From the NCBI RefSeq assembly GCF_900156785.1, contig NZ_FTOP01000004.1:124001-188000 (forward strand): a stretch of DNA of 64,000 nt. Direction: 5' to 3'. Made by a program: the position numbers and the translations under genes. The stretch's first letter is position 1. Every line of letters starts with the position of its first letter. The notes beneath the pieces are model-generated. The model was not told the DNA's origin, ran no database searches, and saw only the letters and a program-made list of their open reading frames with translations. This stretch comes from Belliella pelovolcani (GTDB lineage: Bacteria > Bacteroidota > Bacteroidia > Cytophagales > Cyclobacteriaceae). Of the stretch, positions 1 to 8,030 are shown in pieces.

Positions 1-519
1 TCTGTTTGCCACCTCAGTTTTTTCCATGCCAAAAGTACTCGCAACGGCTTGTGTTATTAAGTTTTGGCTCACACCAACTCTAAAGCCTCCTGTGATGATT
101 TTATTAAATATAAAGCGTTGCCGTTGATTTAAGTTTTCCCAAGCGGCTATGATTTTCTTTTTCTTTTCTTCTTCTTCTAAATCTTTGAGCTCTTGCAAAT
201 AGTTGATCCATTCAGAAAGGCTCATATCTGATTCTGAACTAGGAGAGGGTAGCAGCAAAGCGATCGTCTCTGCAAGGTCACCCACAGTTTGATAAGATTC
301 TTCAAAAAGCCATTCAGGAATTGCTGCTTGTTCCATGCACCAAGTTCTGAGTTGCTTGGTATTGACCTGTCTTTTGGGTCTTCTATGGGTAAAAAGTGCC
401 AGAGTCCAGATCTTATCTTGATCAGGAGCCAATCTGAAATACGCCTCTAAAGCTTGTAACTTGTCAGAGGTTTTATTGGATTGATCCAGTCGGTAATAAA
501 GATCTGCAAAAAGCTTCAT
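1..519 (-). CDS. ATP-dependent DNA ligase, N-terminal part (cut by window edge)
   Basis: The reverse strand reads 173 codons from an ATG at 519-517 to the window edge with no stop, so the C-terminal part lies outside. The N-terminus (MKLFADLYYRLDQSNK...) and the following helical segment resemble the N-terminal DNA-binding domain of the Bacteroidota/archaeal-type ATP-dependent DNA ligase, which seals nicks using ATP. The catalytic KxDG lysine is not in the visible part, so the call rests on the N-terminal domain alone. In related genomes this ligase usually sits with a ligase-associated DExH helicase, an exonuclease and a metallophosphoesterase; those would lie to the left, out of view. Confidence 0.75.
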   Translation of the reverse strand, partial: MKLFADLYYRLDQSNKTSDKLQALEAYFRLAPDQDKIWTLALFTHRRPKRQVNTKQLRTWCMEQAAIPEWLFEESYQTVGDLAETIALLLPSPSSESDMSLSEWINYLQELKDLEEEEKKKKIIAAWENLNQRQRFIFNKIITGGFRVGVSQNLITQAVASTFGMEKTEVANR

Positions 520-642
520 TCAAAAAGGAATAGGAGTTTTGTGACTTAGTTCACATGTAGAATACAATTATTTCAATAAATTTAAATTTGAATTTAACTT
601 AATACAAAATAAATGCGTTATTGAGTTAGAAACCCATAAGAC

Positions 643-1155
643 ATGAAAAAGTTAATACCCATCATCTTTATTTTGCCTTTGATATTTGCATGTAACAAAG
701 ACAAAGAAAATAGGTATACACGTAATTCCCTAGAATATAACCTCTATCAAGGGTCTGATTTTAATTACGAAGGAAAAGTTACCTTAAGAGAATTGGTATC
801 TGGACAACTAGAAATGCACATAGAGCTGATAGGAGCAAAATCAACAGAAGATTATTTTTTTCCCGCACATCTTCACTTCAGTACTTATGATGGCCCAGAT
901 TCTCCTATTGCATTTCAGCTTAACCCTATCAATAATAAAGATCTAAAAAGCACAACTATTCTTGGTATGATGTCCAATGGACAAAACTTGGATTTTGAAG
1001 CTTTCAAGAATTTTGATGGGCATATCAAAATCCACTTAGCAGAAAGCGGTCCTGATTATAATGTCATTCTTGCAGCAGGTAATATAGGTCTTAACGATAA
1101 TAGCCGTGAGTCCTTTGAAAGAGAAGCTATTTCAATTTGTCTTCCAACATATTAA
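643..1155 (+). CDS. Putative lipoprotein, CHRD/SOD-like composition
   Basis: A 170-residue protein with a type II signal peptide: a hydrophobic stretch at residues 4-16 ends in a lipobox IFAC with the lipidated Cys at 17. The mature part contains an HLH-containing segment (AHLHFSTYDG) and a C-terminal SGPDYNVILAAGNIG segment. This layout recalls CHRD-like or Cu/Zn-SOD-like beta-sandwich lipoproteins, but the resemblance is weak and no metal site can be assigned. It is probably periplasmic or outer-membrane anchored. It stands alone and converges on the next gene across a hairpin at 1162-1186. Function unknown. Confidence 0.6.
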   Translation: MKKLIPIIFILPLIFACNKDKENRYTRNSLEYNLYQGSDFNYEGKVTLRELVSGQLEMHIELIGAKSTEDYFFPAHLHFSTYDGPDSPIAFQLNPINNKDLKSTTILGMMSNGQNLDFEAFKNFDGHIKIHLAESGPDYNVILAAGNIGLNDNSRESFEREAISICLPTY

Positions 1156-1161
1156 CTAAAA

Positions 1162-1186
1162 AGAGGTCATTTTTTAAGTGACCTCT
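1162..1186. terminator. Bidirectional terminator-like hairpin
   Basis: Perfect 8-bp inverted repeat (agaggtca / tgacctct) with a 9-base T-rich loop, placed between the convergent stops at 1155 and 1197. Confidence 0.6.
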
Positions 1187-1196
1187 ATATTACTTT

Positions 1197-1646
1197 TTAT
1201 CCTTCTTCAGATTCATCCATTACTTCTGGAGTAAGTAATCTACCCATTCTAGAAGAGATTTCAACAATTTCATCATACATTACCTGCTGATAGTTCTTGT
1301 GTTCTTCAGGCGTGAATTCTTTCATCGGGTTGTGCACATGATATTTGCGCTGATGCTCATCATCATGAGAATGTTCAAAGCCTGGAACTTCAATGATATC
1401 CTTATCCCATATCTTCAACTCTTCTTTCAGTTCAGCATAATCAATATTTGCTTCTTTTAACTGTTTTTCTAATTCCATCAATTCCTCTCGAATGTCTAAG
1501 GATTGTTGGTGAATCATATTAGCCTGAATCAGATTTTCGTCTGTAACTTCTTCATGGTCATGATCATGGCTTGATTTGGAATTACAAGCTATCGCCAATA
1601 CGGCAAGGGAAAATAGTAGCGAGATTGATTTGATAAGTGTCTTCAT
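1197..1646 (-). CDS. Histidine-rich lipoprotein, probable metal-binding
   Basis: 149 residues with a lipoprotein signal (lipobox AIAC, Cys at 21) followed by two His/Asp/Glu-rich clusters (SHDHDHEE near residues 26-33, and HSHDDEHQRKYHVH near 92-105), separated by an acidic coiled-coil-like helix. Such His clusters typically bind zinc or other transition metals in the periplasm. The gene lies directly downstream of a ZnuD-like TonB receptor operon in the same direction, but a terminator at 1681-1711 separates them, so it probably has its own promoter. Role in metal capture or buffering is inferred from composition and context. Confidence 0.6.
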   Translation of the reverse strand: MKTLIKSISLLFSLAVLAIACNSKSSHDHDHEEVTDENLIQANMIHQQSLDIREELMELEKQLKEANIDYAELKEELKIWDKDIIEVPGFEHSHDDEHQRKYHVHNPMKEFTPEEHKNYQQVMYDEIVEISSRMGRLLTPEVMDESEEG

Positions 1647-1680
1647 GATTTTGGTTGATTTTAGCTTTAAAGATATAAAA

Positions 1681-1711
1681 AAAGACTGCTCTGATAAATA
1701 GAACAGTCTTT
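1681..1711 (-). terminator. Terminator of the TonB receptor/lipoprotein operon
   Basis: A 12-bp arm at 1681-1692 pairs with 1700-1711 (one G-U pair), with a 7-base loop. On the minus strand it is followed by a long T run, 22 bases after the stop of the 1733-2344 gene. Confidence 0.75.
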
Positions 1712-1732
1712 TTTGTAAAACACCTGTTTGAA

Positions 1733-2344
1733 TTAATTTCCAGTGATGATAAGTGGGAAGATGATATCCAAATCAGTTTCTCCACCTGCATTCACAAAAT
1801 TTTCAAAATTTGGATTATTGGCACCAGGGAAACCTTTGTTCAAATCATGTCTCAAAACAAGTCTAAATTGAGCATTATTTACTGCTGGTGATTCTGCCAC
1901 AGTTACAAAGCCTCTCAAACCAATTGGATTTCCATCTCCATCTTCATCATCGTATACATACGTCAATACTGGAGTACCAACGAAAGCCGAACCTAAGAAA
2001 TAGAACTGATGCTCGTCATCTTCTTCTAGAATTTCCTCTGTGATATCTTCATCCTCTATGCTATTGTACAGCTCAATTTCTAGAAGGTATCTTTTTCCAG
2101 CTTCCAATGTTATTGAACCAATTGTAGGACTTGATCCCAATTCAAGACCTTCAGGATCTGAGGCTAGAACATCAAAGGATGCACTTAATGCTGCACCTGA
2201 TTCATCTACTTCTGTGAATGTTAATGTTACATCAGTAATTACTTCTTCTTCACTTTCAATTTCAGGATCGTCACTTGAACAAGCTACTGAAAATGTAATG
2301 ATAGCGATCAATAGGAGGTTTCTTAACATGTCAATTGTTTTCAT
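1733..2344 (-). CDS. Lipoprotein partner of TonB receptor
   Basis: 203 residues with signal and lipobox (FSVAC, Cys at 22) and a very acidic region just after it. The mature domain looks like an all-beta fold with a conserved-looking HQFYFLGSAF segment and an ERY-like KRYLLEIELYN segment. It starts 23 bases after the TonB-receptor stop and shares its terminator, so the two form an operon. In Bacteroidota, lipoproteins encoded with ZnuD/HmuR-type receptors often act as surface ligand-capturing partners; that role is inferred here. A second in-frame ATG (residue 6) would still leave a complete signal peptide. Confidence 0.6.
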   Translation of the reverse strand: MKTIDMLRNLLLIAIITFSVACSSDDPEIESEEEVITDVTLTFTEVDESGAALSASFDVLASDPEGLELGSSPTIGSITLEAGKRYLLEIELYNSIEDEDITEEILEEDDEHQFYFLGSAFVGTPVLTYVYDDEDGDGNPIGLRGFVTVAESPAVNNAQFRLVLRHDLNKGFPGANNPNFENFVNAGGETDLDIIFPLIITGN

Positions 2345-2367
2345 AATAGATAGTTTAAATGGATTGT

Positions 2368-4674
2368 TTAAAATTCATAATTTAGTTTCAATATCACGTT
2401 TCTACCCATTTCATGGGCGAAATATCTAAATCGATTCATATAGTCTTTGAACTCAGTGTCAAATAAGTTATTGACATGTAGCCCAATATTGAGATTGTTT
2501 TCTCCAACCTTGATGTTGTTTTGAAAACCAATATTCCAAAGATTATAAGCATCAGGAGCTGGAGCAAAATCAAAGTCAGGTTCTCTGTTTTGTTTAGCAA
2601 CCAAAAGATTAGACAAAAATATTTTTGAATTGTATCCTGATTTAGAATTGATGAGATTGTATGAAATACCGCTCTCAAGTCTATCCGCTGGAATAAATGG
2701 CAAATAAGAATCATTGGAAACATCCCTAGCTCTTACAAGAGAGGCCTTGGTGAAAAGTTCTATTCCCAAATAAGACTTATACCTTGCACTGGCGTCAAAT
2801 CCCCATAAGAAGGCATCAGTTTGCTGATATTCAAATACATTAAATGATCCTCTGAGTGAGACTAGTTGCTGATCAGTAGGGTTAAGATATATGTAGTTGT
2901 TGATCTGATTGGCATATCCTGTAATTTCAAAATTGACTTGATTATTGGAATAAGCCAGTGTGTTTACCCATTTAAAAGATTGCTCGCTGACAAAATCTGG
3001 ATTTCCAATTTCTATGGCTGCCACACCATGGTGAAGCCCTTGACTAAATTGTTCATTGATATTTGGAGGTCTCCAAGCAGTTCCCAGGTTAGAGTTAAAT
3101 ACCCAAGACCTTCCTAAAGCGTAAACCCCACCTATAAAAGCGGAGAAGTTCTGAAACGTAAAATCTCGCTCTTCAAGTTCTCGGTTGATAAACCTCGCTG
3201 ATTCTACATATCTATAATCATACCTCAGTCCTGCTTCAAGTTCCAAAGGTCCATTTGTAAACTTCTCAATAACAAAAATGCCTGCATTGATCAAATCAAA
3301 ATTAGGAATCAAAGGAACCACACCAGTTCCTGGAATATTGGAATTAGCCTGCTGTAACAAACTCAAACCAACAGATCCATTCCAATTCCTTCTAGTTTTA
3401 TGATTGAGACTAATATCAAGTGCGTTAGAAAAGAGTTCTAAATCTAAAGAAGGTCGATCATTGGCTTCACCTCTTCTGCGGTCATACTCTTGCCTATGAT
3501 TCCGTTGAAATCCGTATTGAAGATTCAATTTTGAGCCATTTGCCAAGTGATAGTGAGCCTTAAGTTTAATCAATTGATGATCAACAGCCTGTCTTGGGTT
3601 CTGGATTTCATAAGTAAAATCAGATTCAGTGAAGGGTCTACCGTTGTTAATAATAGCCTCCAGATCACTCAAATTTCCCGTATGAGCATCCCTCAATATT
3701 CCAATATTGGTTTGAAAATGACTTAAATAAAGCTCTGTACCAAGTTTTGGTGTACTATACCCAATTGCTCCAGAAAAATTCAATTCACTTACACCAGTAT
3801 TATTTTGATAGTAATTTGGGGATTGGATGTTACCGATTGTTTTCGATGAACCTTGAACTCTGTACCCTAGGCCTTTGATCTTTTCTGAACCTCCAGTAAA
3901 TGATGCTGAACCATTGAACCCTCTTCCATTAGAGGAACCTATAAAATCTACTTCTCCTGATTTCTCTCCTTTGGTAGGTAAGGGAGCGGGATTCACAATA
4001 ATAATACCTCCCATGGCTTCAGGTCCGAACCTAACTGTTTCTGCACCTTTGACAACTGCGATTTCTTTAGCAATAAATGGATCTAATTCGGGCGCATGCT
4101 CCGTACCCCATTGTTGTCCTTCTAGTTTAACTCCATTATTTAGGATGATTATTCTATTAGAATGAAGGCCATGAATAACTGGCTTGGCTATATTGGATCC
4201 TGATGAAAAAGTATTTACACCAGGGATTCTTTTTAAGGCATTTCCAAGATTTTCACCTTTTGAAGCTTTCAATTCATCTCCTCTGAGAGTATTCACAGAA
4301 CTTGTAGTAATCAGTGCTTCATGGTGTCCATGGATCTCTACACCTTCCAATTGAATATCTTCTGCATGTAACCTAACTGTAAGATTTGTATTTGAATTGA
4401 TGTTTACAACTTCAAAATAATCCTCATGTCCCAAGTAGCTAACTTTTAATGTAAACGTACCTGAACATATATTATCAATTCTAAAATTTCCATTGAGATC
4501 ACTGATGCTCCCTCTTTCTAGCTCTTGAATCCAAATATATGCAGCCTCTATGGCTTCATTATTTTCCTCATGCAATATTTTTCCTCTCAAAGAGTAACTG
4601 CAGACTTGTCCTAAGGCCAAGGAAGCAGTTAGTAATAGAGATAAAAAGAAGAAAAGGAAAAGGTACTTTTTCAT
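2368..4674 (-). CDS. TonB-dependent receptor, ZnuD-like (probable zinc uptake)
   Basis: 768 residues. A signal peptide ends near residue 22, then a carboxypeptidase-regulatory-like beta domain (about 26-110), a plug domain (about 120-235, with IPGVNTF, a PVIHGLHSNR segment and NNGVKLEGQQWG) and a 22-strand-type barrel ending in a C-terminal aromatic (NYEF). The plug segment with EHAPELDPF and the ETVRFGPEAMGG block match the ZnuD type of receptors, which import zinc across the outer membrane using TonB energy. The linked acidic and His-rich lipoproteins fit a metal substrate. Substrate remains inferred; a related haem or siderophore role cannot be excluded. A -7-like box TATTTTTG lies at 4698-4691 on the minus strand. 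Confidence 0.8.
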   Translation of the reverse strand: MKKYLFLFFFLSLLLTASLALGQVCSYSLRGKILHEENNEAIEAAYIWIQELERGSISDLNGNFRIDNICSGTFTLKVSYLGHEDYFEVVNINSNTNLTVRLHAEDIQLEGVEIHGHHEALITTSSVNTLRGDELKASKGENLGNALKRIPGVNTFSSGSNIAKPVIHGLHSNRIIILNNGVKLEGQQWGTEHAPELDPFIAKEIAVVKGAETVRFGPEAMGGIIIVNPAPLPTKGEKSGEVDFIGSSNGRGFNGSASFTGGSEKIKGLGYRVQGSSKTIGNIQSPNYYQNNTGVSELNFSGAIGYSTPKLGTELYLSHFQTNIGILRDAHTGNLSDLEAIINNGRPFTESDFTYEIQNPRQAVDHQLIKLKAHYHLANGSKLNLQYGFQRNHRQEYDRRRGEANDRPSLDLELFSNALDISLNHKTRRNWNGSVGLSLLQQANSNIPGTGVVPLIPNFDLINAGIFVIEKFTNGPLELEAGLRYDYRYVESARFINRELEERDFTFQNFSAFIGGVYALGRSWVFNSNLGTAWRPPNINEQFSQGLHHGVAAIEIGNPDFVSEQSFKWVNTLAYSNNQVNFEITGYANQINNYIYLNPTDQQLVSLRGSFNVFEYQQTDAFLWGFDASARYKSYLGIELFTKASLVRARDVSNDSYLPFIPADRLESGISYNLINSKSGYNSKIFLSNLLVAKQNREPDFDFAPAPDAYNLWNIGFQNNIKVGENNLNIGLHVNNLFDTEFKDYMNRFRYFAHEMGRNVILKLNYEF

Positions 4675-4930
4675 AAATGTAACAGAGTTGCAAAAATAAA
4701 AAGAAAAATTTAAACCAGCTATTAATAATGCAACTTTGTATCACTTGACACATAGCATGATAAAAAATTGTATAAGGTCAAAACCCCCTAAATCAGGATA
4801 AAATTGGTATAAACGATAAAAATTATTGAAAATATTTTACTGAATGTGAAAACTTTAAAAATAAAATATTTATGTTAGAATGTTGAATAAGTCGTTCAAC
4901 ACGTTTATTAACCATTAATCATTATTATTT

Positions 4931-6157
4931 ATGTTTACAAAAATCTACAAATCCATTTGCAAACCGGCTGGTATAGCAGCAATAGGCTTGAGCATGCTGA
5001 CATTCTCTTGTCAAACTGATTTAGAGAATCCTAATTTGGATAACCAACTTGAAATATTGGATTTTCAGCGTGGTCAGATCATTCCTGGTAAATACATTGT
5101 AGTTTTAAATTCCAACAGTGTTAATTTCAGAAAAAGTGGTTCGTACGAGGAAAATGCTGCATTAGCAAGAAAAAATGCTACATCAATTTTATCAAAATAT
5201 AGAATTGCTGAAGAAAAATTGGATTTAGCATTTGGAACTGTGTTAGATGGATTCTCAGTAGAATTATCAGATGCTGAATTTGACTTGTTGTCAAAAGATC
5301 CAGCAGTGGCGTACATTGAGCCTGATCAGATTGTCTCTATCGCACAAGGTCGTCCTGGCGGAGGCGGAGGAGGTGGAGGATCTACTCCTTCGCAAGTTAT
5401 ACCATACGGTATTACTAGAGTGAAAGGTGGCCAGACTTACTCAGGTAGCAAAAAAGCATGGGTAATTGATACCGGAATTCAATTAAATCACCCAGATTTA
5501 AATGTGGATCAAAGCATAGGATTCTCTGCGTTTACTAGAGGTAAGGATGCAAGCTTTGATGACGGAAATGGTCACGGAACTCACGTAGCTGGAACGATTG
5601 CGGCAATTGATAATGATTTTGGAGTAGTTGGTGTTGCTGCTGGTGCAACAGTTGTTTCTATTAAAGTATTAGACTCAAGAGGATCAGGCTCAAATTCAGG
5701 CGTGATAGCTGGTGTTGATTTTGTTGGAGCAAATGCTAACAATGGTGATGTTGCTAACATGAGTCTAGGTGGAGGTGCTTCTACAGCATTGGATAATGCT
5801 GTACTTGCGGCAGCTAGTAAAGGAATCGTTTTTGTAATTGCGGCAGGAAATTCAGGTGCTAATGCAAATAACTTCTCTCCAGCTAGAGTGAATGGAAACA
5901 ACATATATACTATTTCTGCAATGAATAGCTCTGATGTTTGGGCTTCATTTTCCAATTTTGCAAATCCACCTATAGATTACTGTGCTCCTGGCGTGGGTGT
6001 AAACTCTACTTGGATAAGTAGCGGCTACAGGTCAATCAGCGGTACATCCATGGCTGCACCACACGCAGCCGGTGTTTTGATGTGGGGTGCTCCAAAAACA
6101 GATGGATTTGTAATCGGCGATCCTGATGGAAATCCAGATCCGATTATTACAAGATAA
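4931..6157 (+). CDS. S8 family subtilisin-like serine peptidase, lipoprotein-type signal
   Basis: 408 residues. Residues 1-27 look like a lipoprotein signal (TFSC). An inhibitor I9-type propeptide follows (about 50-135), then a Gly-rich linker and the subtilase domain. The catalytic triad is visible: D180 (VIDTGI), H215 (NGHGTHVAGT), S373 (SGTSMAAPH), with oxyanion N307 (AAGNSG). The protein ends shortly after the domain with a GDPDGNPDPI tail and has no type IX secretion C-terminal domain, so it is probably membrane-anchored and matures by propeptide removal. Upstream, a 7-bp inverted repeat (tgttgaa 4881-4887 / ttcaaca 4895-4901) lies in the leader and may be regulatory. Substrate unknown. 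Confidence 0.9.
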   Translation: MFTKIYKSICKPAGIAAIGLSMLTFSCQTDLENPNLDNQLEILDFQRGQIIPGKYIVVLNSNSVNFRKSGSYEENAALARKNATSILSKYRIAEEKLDLAFGTVLDGFSVELSDAEFDLLSKDPAVAYIEPDQIVSIAQGRPGGGGGGGGSTPSQVIPYGITRVKGGQTYSGSKKAWVIDTGIQLNHPDLNVDQSIGFSAFTRGKDASFDDGNGHGTHVAGTIAAIDNDFGVVGVAAGATVVSIKVLDSRGSGSNSGVIAGVDFVGANANNGDVANMSLGGGASTALDNAVLAAASKGIVFVIAAGNSGANANNFSPARVNGNNIYTISAMNSSDVWASFSNFANPPIDYCAPGVGVNSTWISSGYRSISGTSMAAPHAAGVLMWGAPKTDGFVIGDPDGNPDPIITR

Positions 6158-6186
6158 AAAGTTTTCAAATGATCCTTTTATAAATC

Positions 6187-6214
6187 AAAAGCCTGACCGA
6201 TCGGTCAGGCTTTT
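6187..6214. terminator. Bidirectional intrinsic terminator
   Basis: Perfect palindrome (gcctgaccga / tcggtcaggc) flanked by A4 and T4, between convergent genes. It overlaps the stop codon of the minus-strand DUF3820 gene. Confidence 0.85.
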
Positions 6215-6431
6215 ATTGTTTTAACTTTTTAAGTTGTTGCAAAATATCCTCTAATCCATTGAGCCTGATTTCATAGAGCGTGTGCAGCCACATACCAAGT
6301 TTGCCCTCAGGAAATCCTTGCCCATACATCCATACAAGGTAATGTTCGGGAATATCACAGAGCAATTTCCCTTTGTACTTACCAAAAGGCATTCTTTTGG
6401 TCACCAAATCCATCAATATTTCCTTATCCAT
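6213..6431 (-). CDS. DUF3820 family protein
   Basis: 72 residues matching the DUF3820 pattern: MPFGKYKGKLLCDIP followed by EHYLVWM and a GKLG motif. The family is small, cytoplasmic and widespread, with no established biochemical function; some members have been linked to quorum-sensing-controlled virulence factors in other bacteria. The gene stands alone, convergent with the S8 peptidase, and its stop lies inside the shared terminator. Confidence 0.8.
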   Translation of the reverse strand: MDKEILMDLVTKRMPFGKYKGKLLCDIPEHYLVWMYGQGFPEGKLGMWLHTLYEIRLNGLEDILQQLKKLKQ

Positions 6432-6499
6432 CGCTCAAAAATAGGAATCCAGTCTGGAATATCAATTTTCTAGTTTATCTTGTTGAAAAATTAAAACCT

Positions 6500-7906
6500 A
6501 TGAAAAACGCACTCTTTTCAATTTTGCTTTTTGCTTTATGTATTCAAAATATTCATGCACAGTCCATTGAGGGTTCATGGCAAGGCGAATTAGCCGTAAT
6601 GGGACAGAAGATTCCATTGATTGTTCATTTTTCTGAAAAAGAGGGTGAATGGTCAGGAAAAATGGATAGCCCAAACCAAGGTGCTATGGGCATTGCGATG
6701 CGAAAAGTACTTTTTGATGGCACTATGCTTAGCTTTGAAATGAGTATGGGAAATGCATCTTATGAGGGGTTACTTTTAGGAGAACAAATCAAAGGCAATT
6801 TTTCCCAGTCAGGCATGTCTATTCCATTGGATTTTACAAAAGCAAAAGATGGCGAACTAAAAAGTGCTCAGCCGAACAGACCTCAAAATCCCCAAGAACC
6901 TTTTGAATATGAAATCCAAGAACTGAGCTTCGAAAATTCCGAAGCTGGAATTCTCTTGAAAGGTACGCTAACTAAACCTGCCGGGAATGGTCCTTTTCCA
7001 ACTGTAGTTTTGATCAGTGGCTCAGGGCCCCACAATAGAGACCATGAAATCATGGGGCATAGGCCATTTTGGGTGATGGCTGATTATCTGACAAATAGGG
7101 GTATTGCAGTACTTAGGTATGATGAAAGAGGAGTAGGGGAGTCCAAAGGAGTCTATACTGACGCCACCACAATTGATTTGATGACAGACGTATCAGCTGC
7201 TTTAGATTTTCTAAAATCTCAGGATTATGTAGACTCAAAAAGACTCGGAGTCATCGGTCACAGTGAAGGTGGCTTAATTTCTTGGATGCTTGGTGCAGAA
7301 TATGAAGGGCTAGATTTCTTAATTACCATGGCCCCACCAGTAATACCAATCACGGAGTTGATGGATAAGCAAACAGAAGCTATCACAAGAGTTTCAGGCG
7401 CCAATGAAATGATAGTCAAAGCAGCTGTAGAAAGGAATAGAGAAGTCTATCAAGTTGTTGTCGAAAGCAATAATATAGACGAAATCAAACCTAAATTAAA
7501 AGAGCTTTTTGAATCACAACTCAAAAGCATGGGAATCCCTGAATCTATGATGGACGCCCAACTCAAACAATTGCAACAAGCATATGAATCCCAGCTCGAT
7601 ACATGGATGATTAACTTTTTGAAAATGAAGCCGGCTGATTATATTCATCGAATTGATATTCCAGTATTTGCAGCATTTGGTTCAAAAGACTTGCAAGTTG
7701 ATGCTGCTCAAAATGGTAATGAATTGATAGCATTGTTTAGCGATAAACCAGAACTCCTCGAGGTCAAGGTTTATGAAAATCAGAATCACCTTTTTCAAAC
7801 TGCGCAAACAGGTGCTGTGGATGAATATGCAAAGATTGAAGAATCTATCAGCTACCTACTGCTAGAAGATATAGTCAAGTTTATTGAATCAATAGGTTCA
7901 AACTAA
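6500..7906 (+). CDS. Secreted alpha/beta hydrolase
   Basis: 468 residues with a signal peptide (cleavage near residue 20, IHAQS). Residues 21-125 form a beta-rich N-terminal domain (SIEGSWQGEL...) often found in front of Bacteroidota esterases. The alpha/beta-hydrolase domain follows, with oxyanion segment SGSGPHNRDHE, nucleophile S255 (GHSEGG), acid D397 (GSKD) and H430 (NQNH). It is probably a periplasmic esterase or acyl-peptide-type hydrolase; the exact substrate cannot be read from the sequence. The gene is single and ends at a strong terminator. Confidence 0.8.
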   Translation: MKNALFSILLFALCIQNIHAQSIEGSWQGELAVMGQKIPLIVHFSEKEGEWSGKMDSPNQGAMGIAMRKVLFDGTMLSFEMSMGNASYEGLLLGEQIKGNFSQSGMSIPLDFTKAKDGELKSAQPNRPQNPQEPFEYEIQELSFENSEAGILLKGTLTKPAGNGPFPTVVLISGSGPHNRDHEIMGHRPFWVMADYLTNRGIAVLRYDERGVGESKGVYTDATTIDLMTDVSAALDFLKSQDYVDSKRLGVIGHSEGGLISWMLGAEYEGLDFLITMAPPVIPITELMDKQTEAITRVSGANEMIVKAAVERNREVYQVVVESNNIDEIKPKLKELFESQLKSMGIPESMMDAQLKQLQQAYESQLDTWMINFLKMKPADYIHRIDIPVFAAFGSKDLQVDAAQNGNELIALFSDKPELLEVKVYENQNHLFQTAQTGAVDEYAKIEESISYLLLEDIVKFIESIGSN

Positions 7907-7969
7907 AAGTCATTATGTATTTGAAATGGAGGATATCAAGCCACCAAGTATAAACGCAAGTCAAAAAGA

Positions 7970-8004
7970 AAGAGCCTCGATAGGTCGGAACTATCGAGGC
8001 TCTT
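7970..8004. terminator. Bidirectional intrinsic terminator
   Basis: Perfect 14-bp stem (7970-7983 with 7991-8004), loop gtcggaa, followed by a T run on the plus strand. It lies between the convergent alpha/beta hydrolase and gamma-glutamyltransferase genes. Confidence 0.85.
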
Positions 8005-8030
8005 TTGAATTTTAGGGATTTGCAGCAGCA

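Noticed and set aside
5350-5380. GGA/GGC-rich run in the S8 peptidase as a possible tandem repeat or CRISPR-like unit
   Set aside because: It encodes the glycine-rich linker between propeptide and catalytic domain and is not spaced like repeats with unique spacers.
5581-5955. Long open frame on the minus strand across the S8 peptidase gene
   Set aside because: It is antisense to a gene with a full catalytic triad, and its composition is that of a shadow frame without a signal or family motif.
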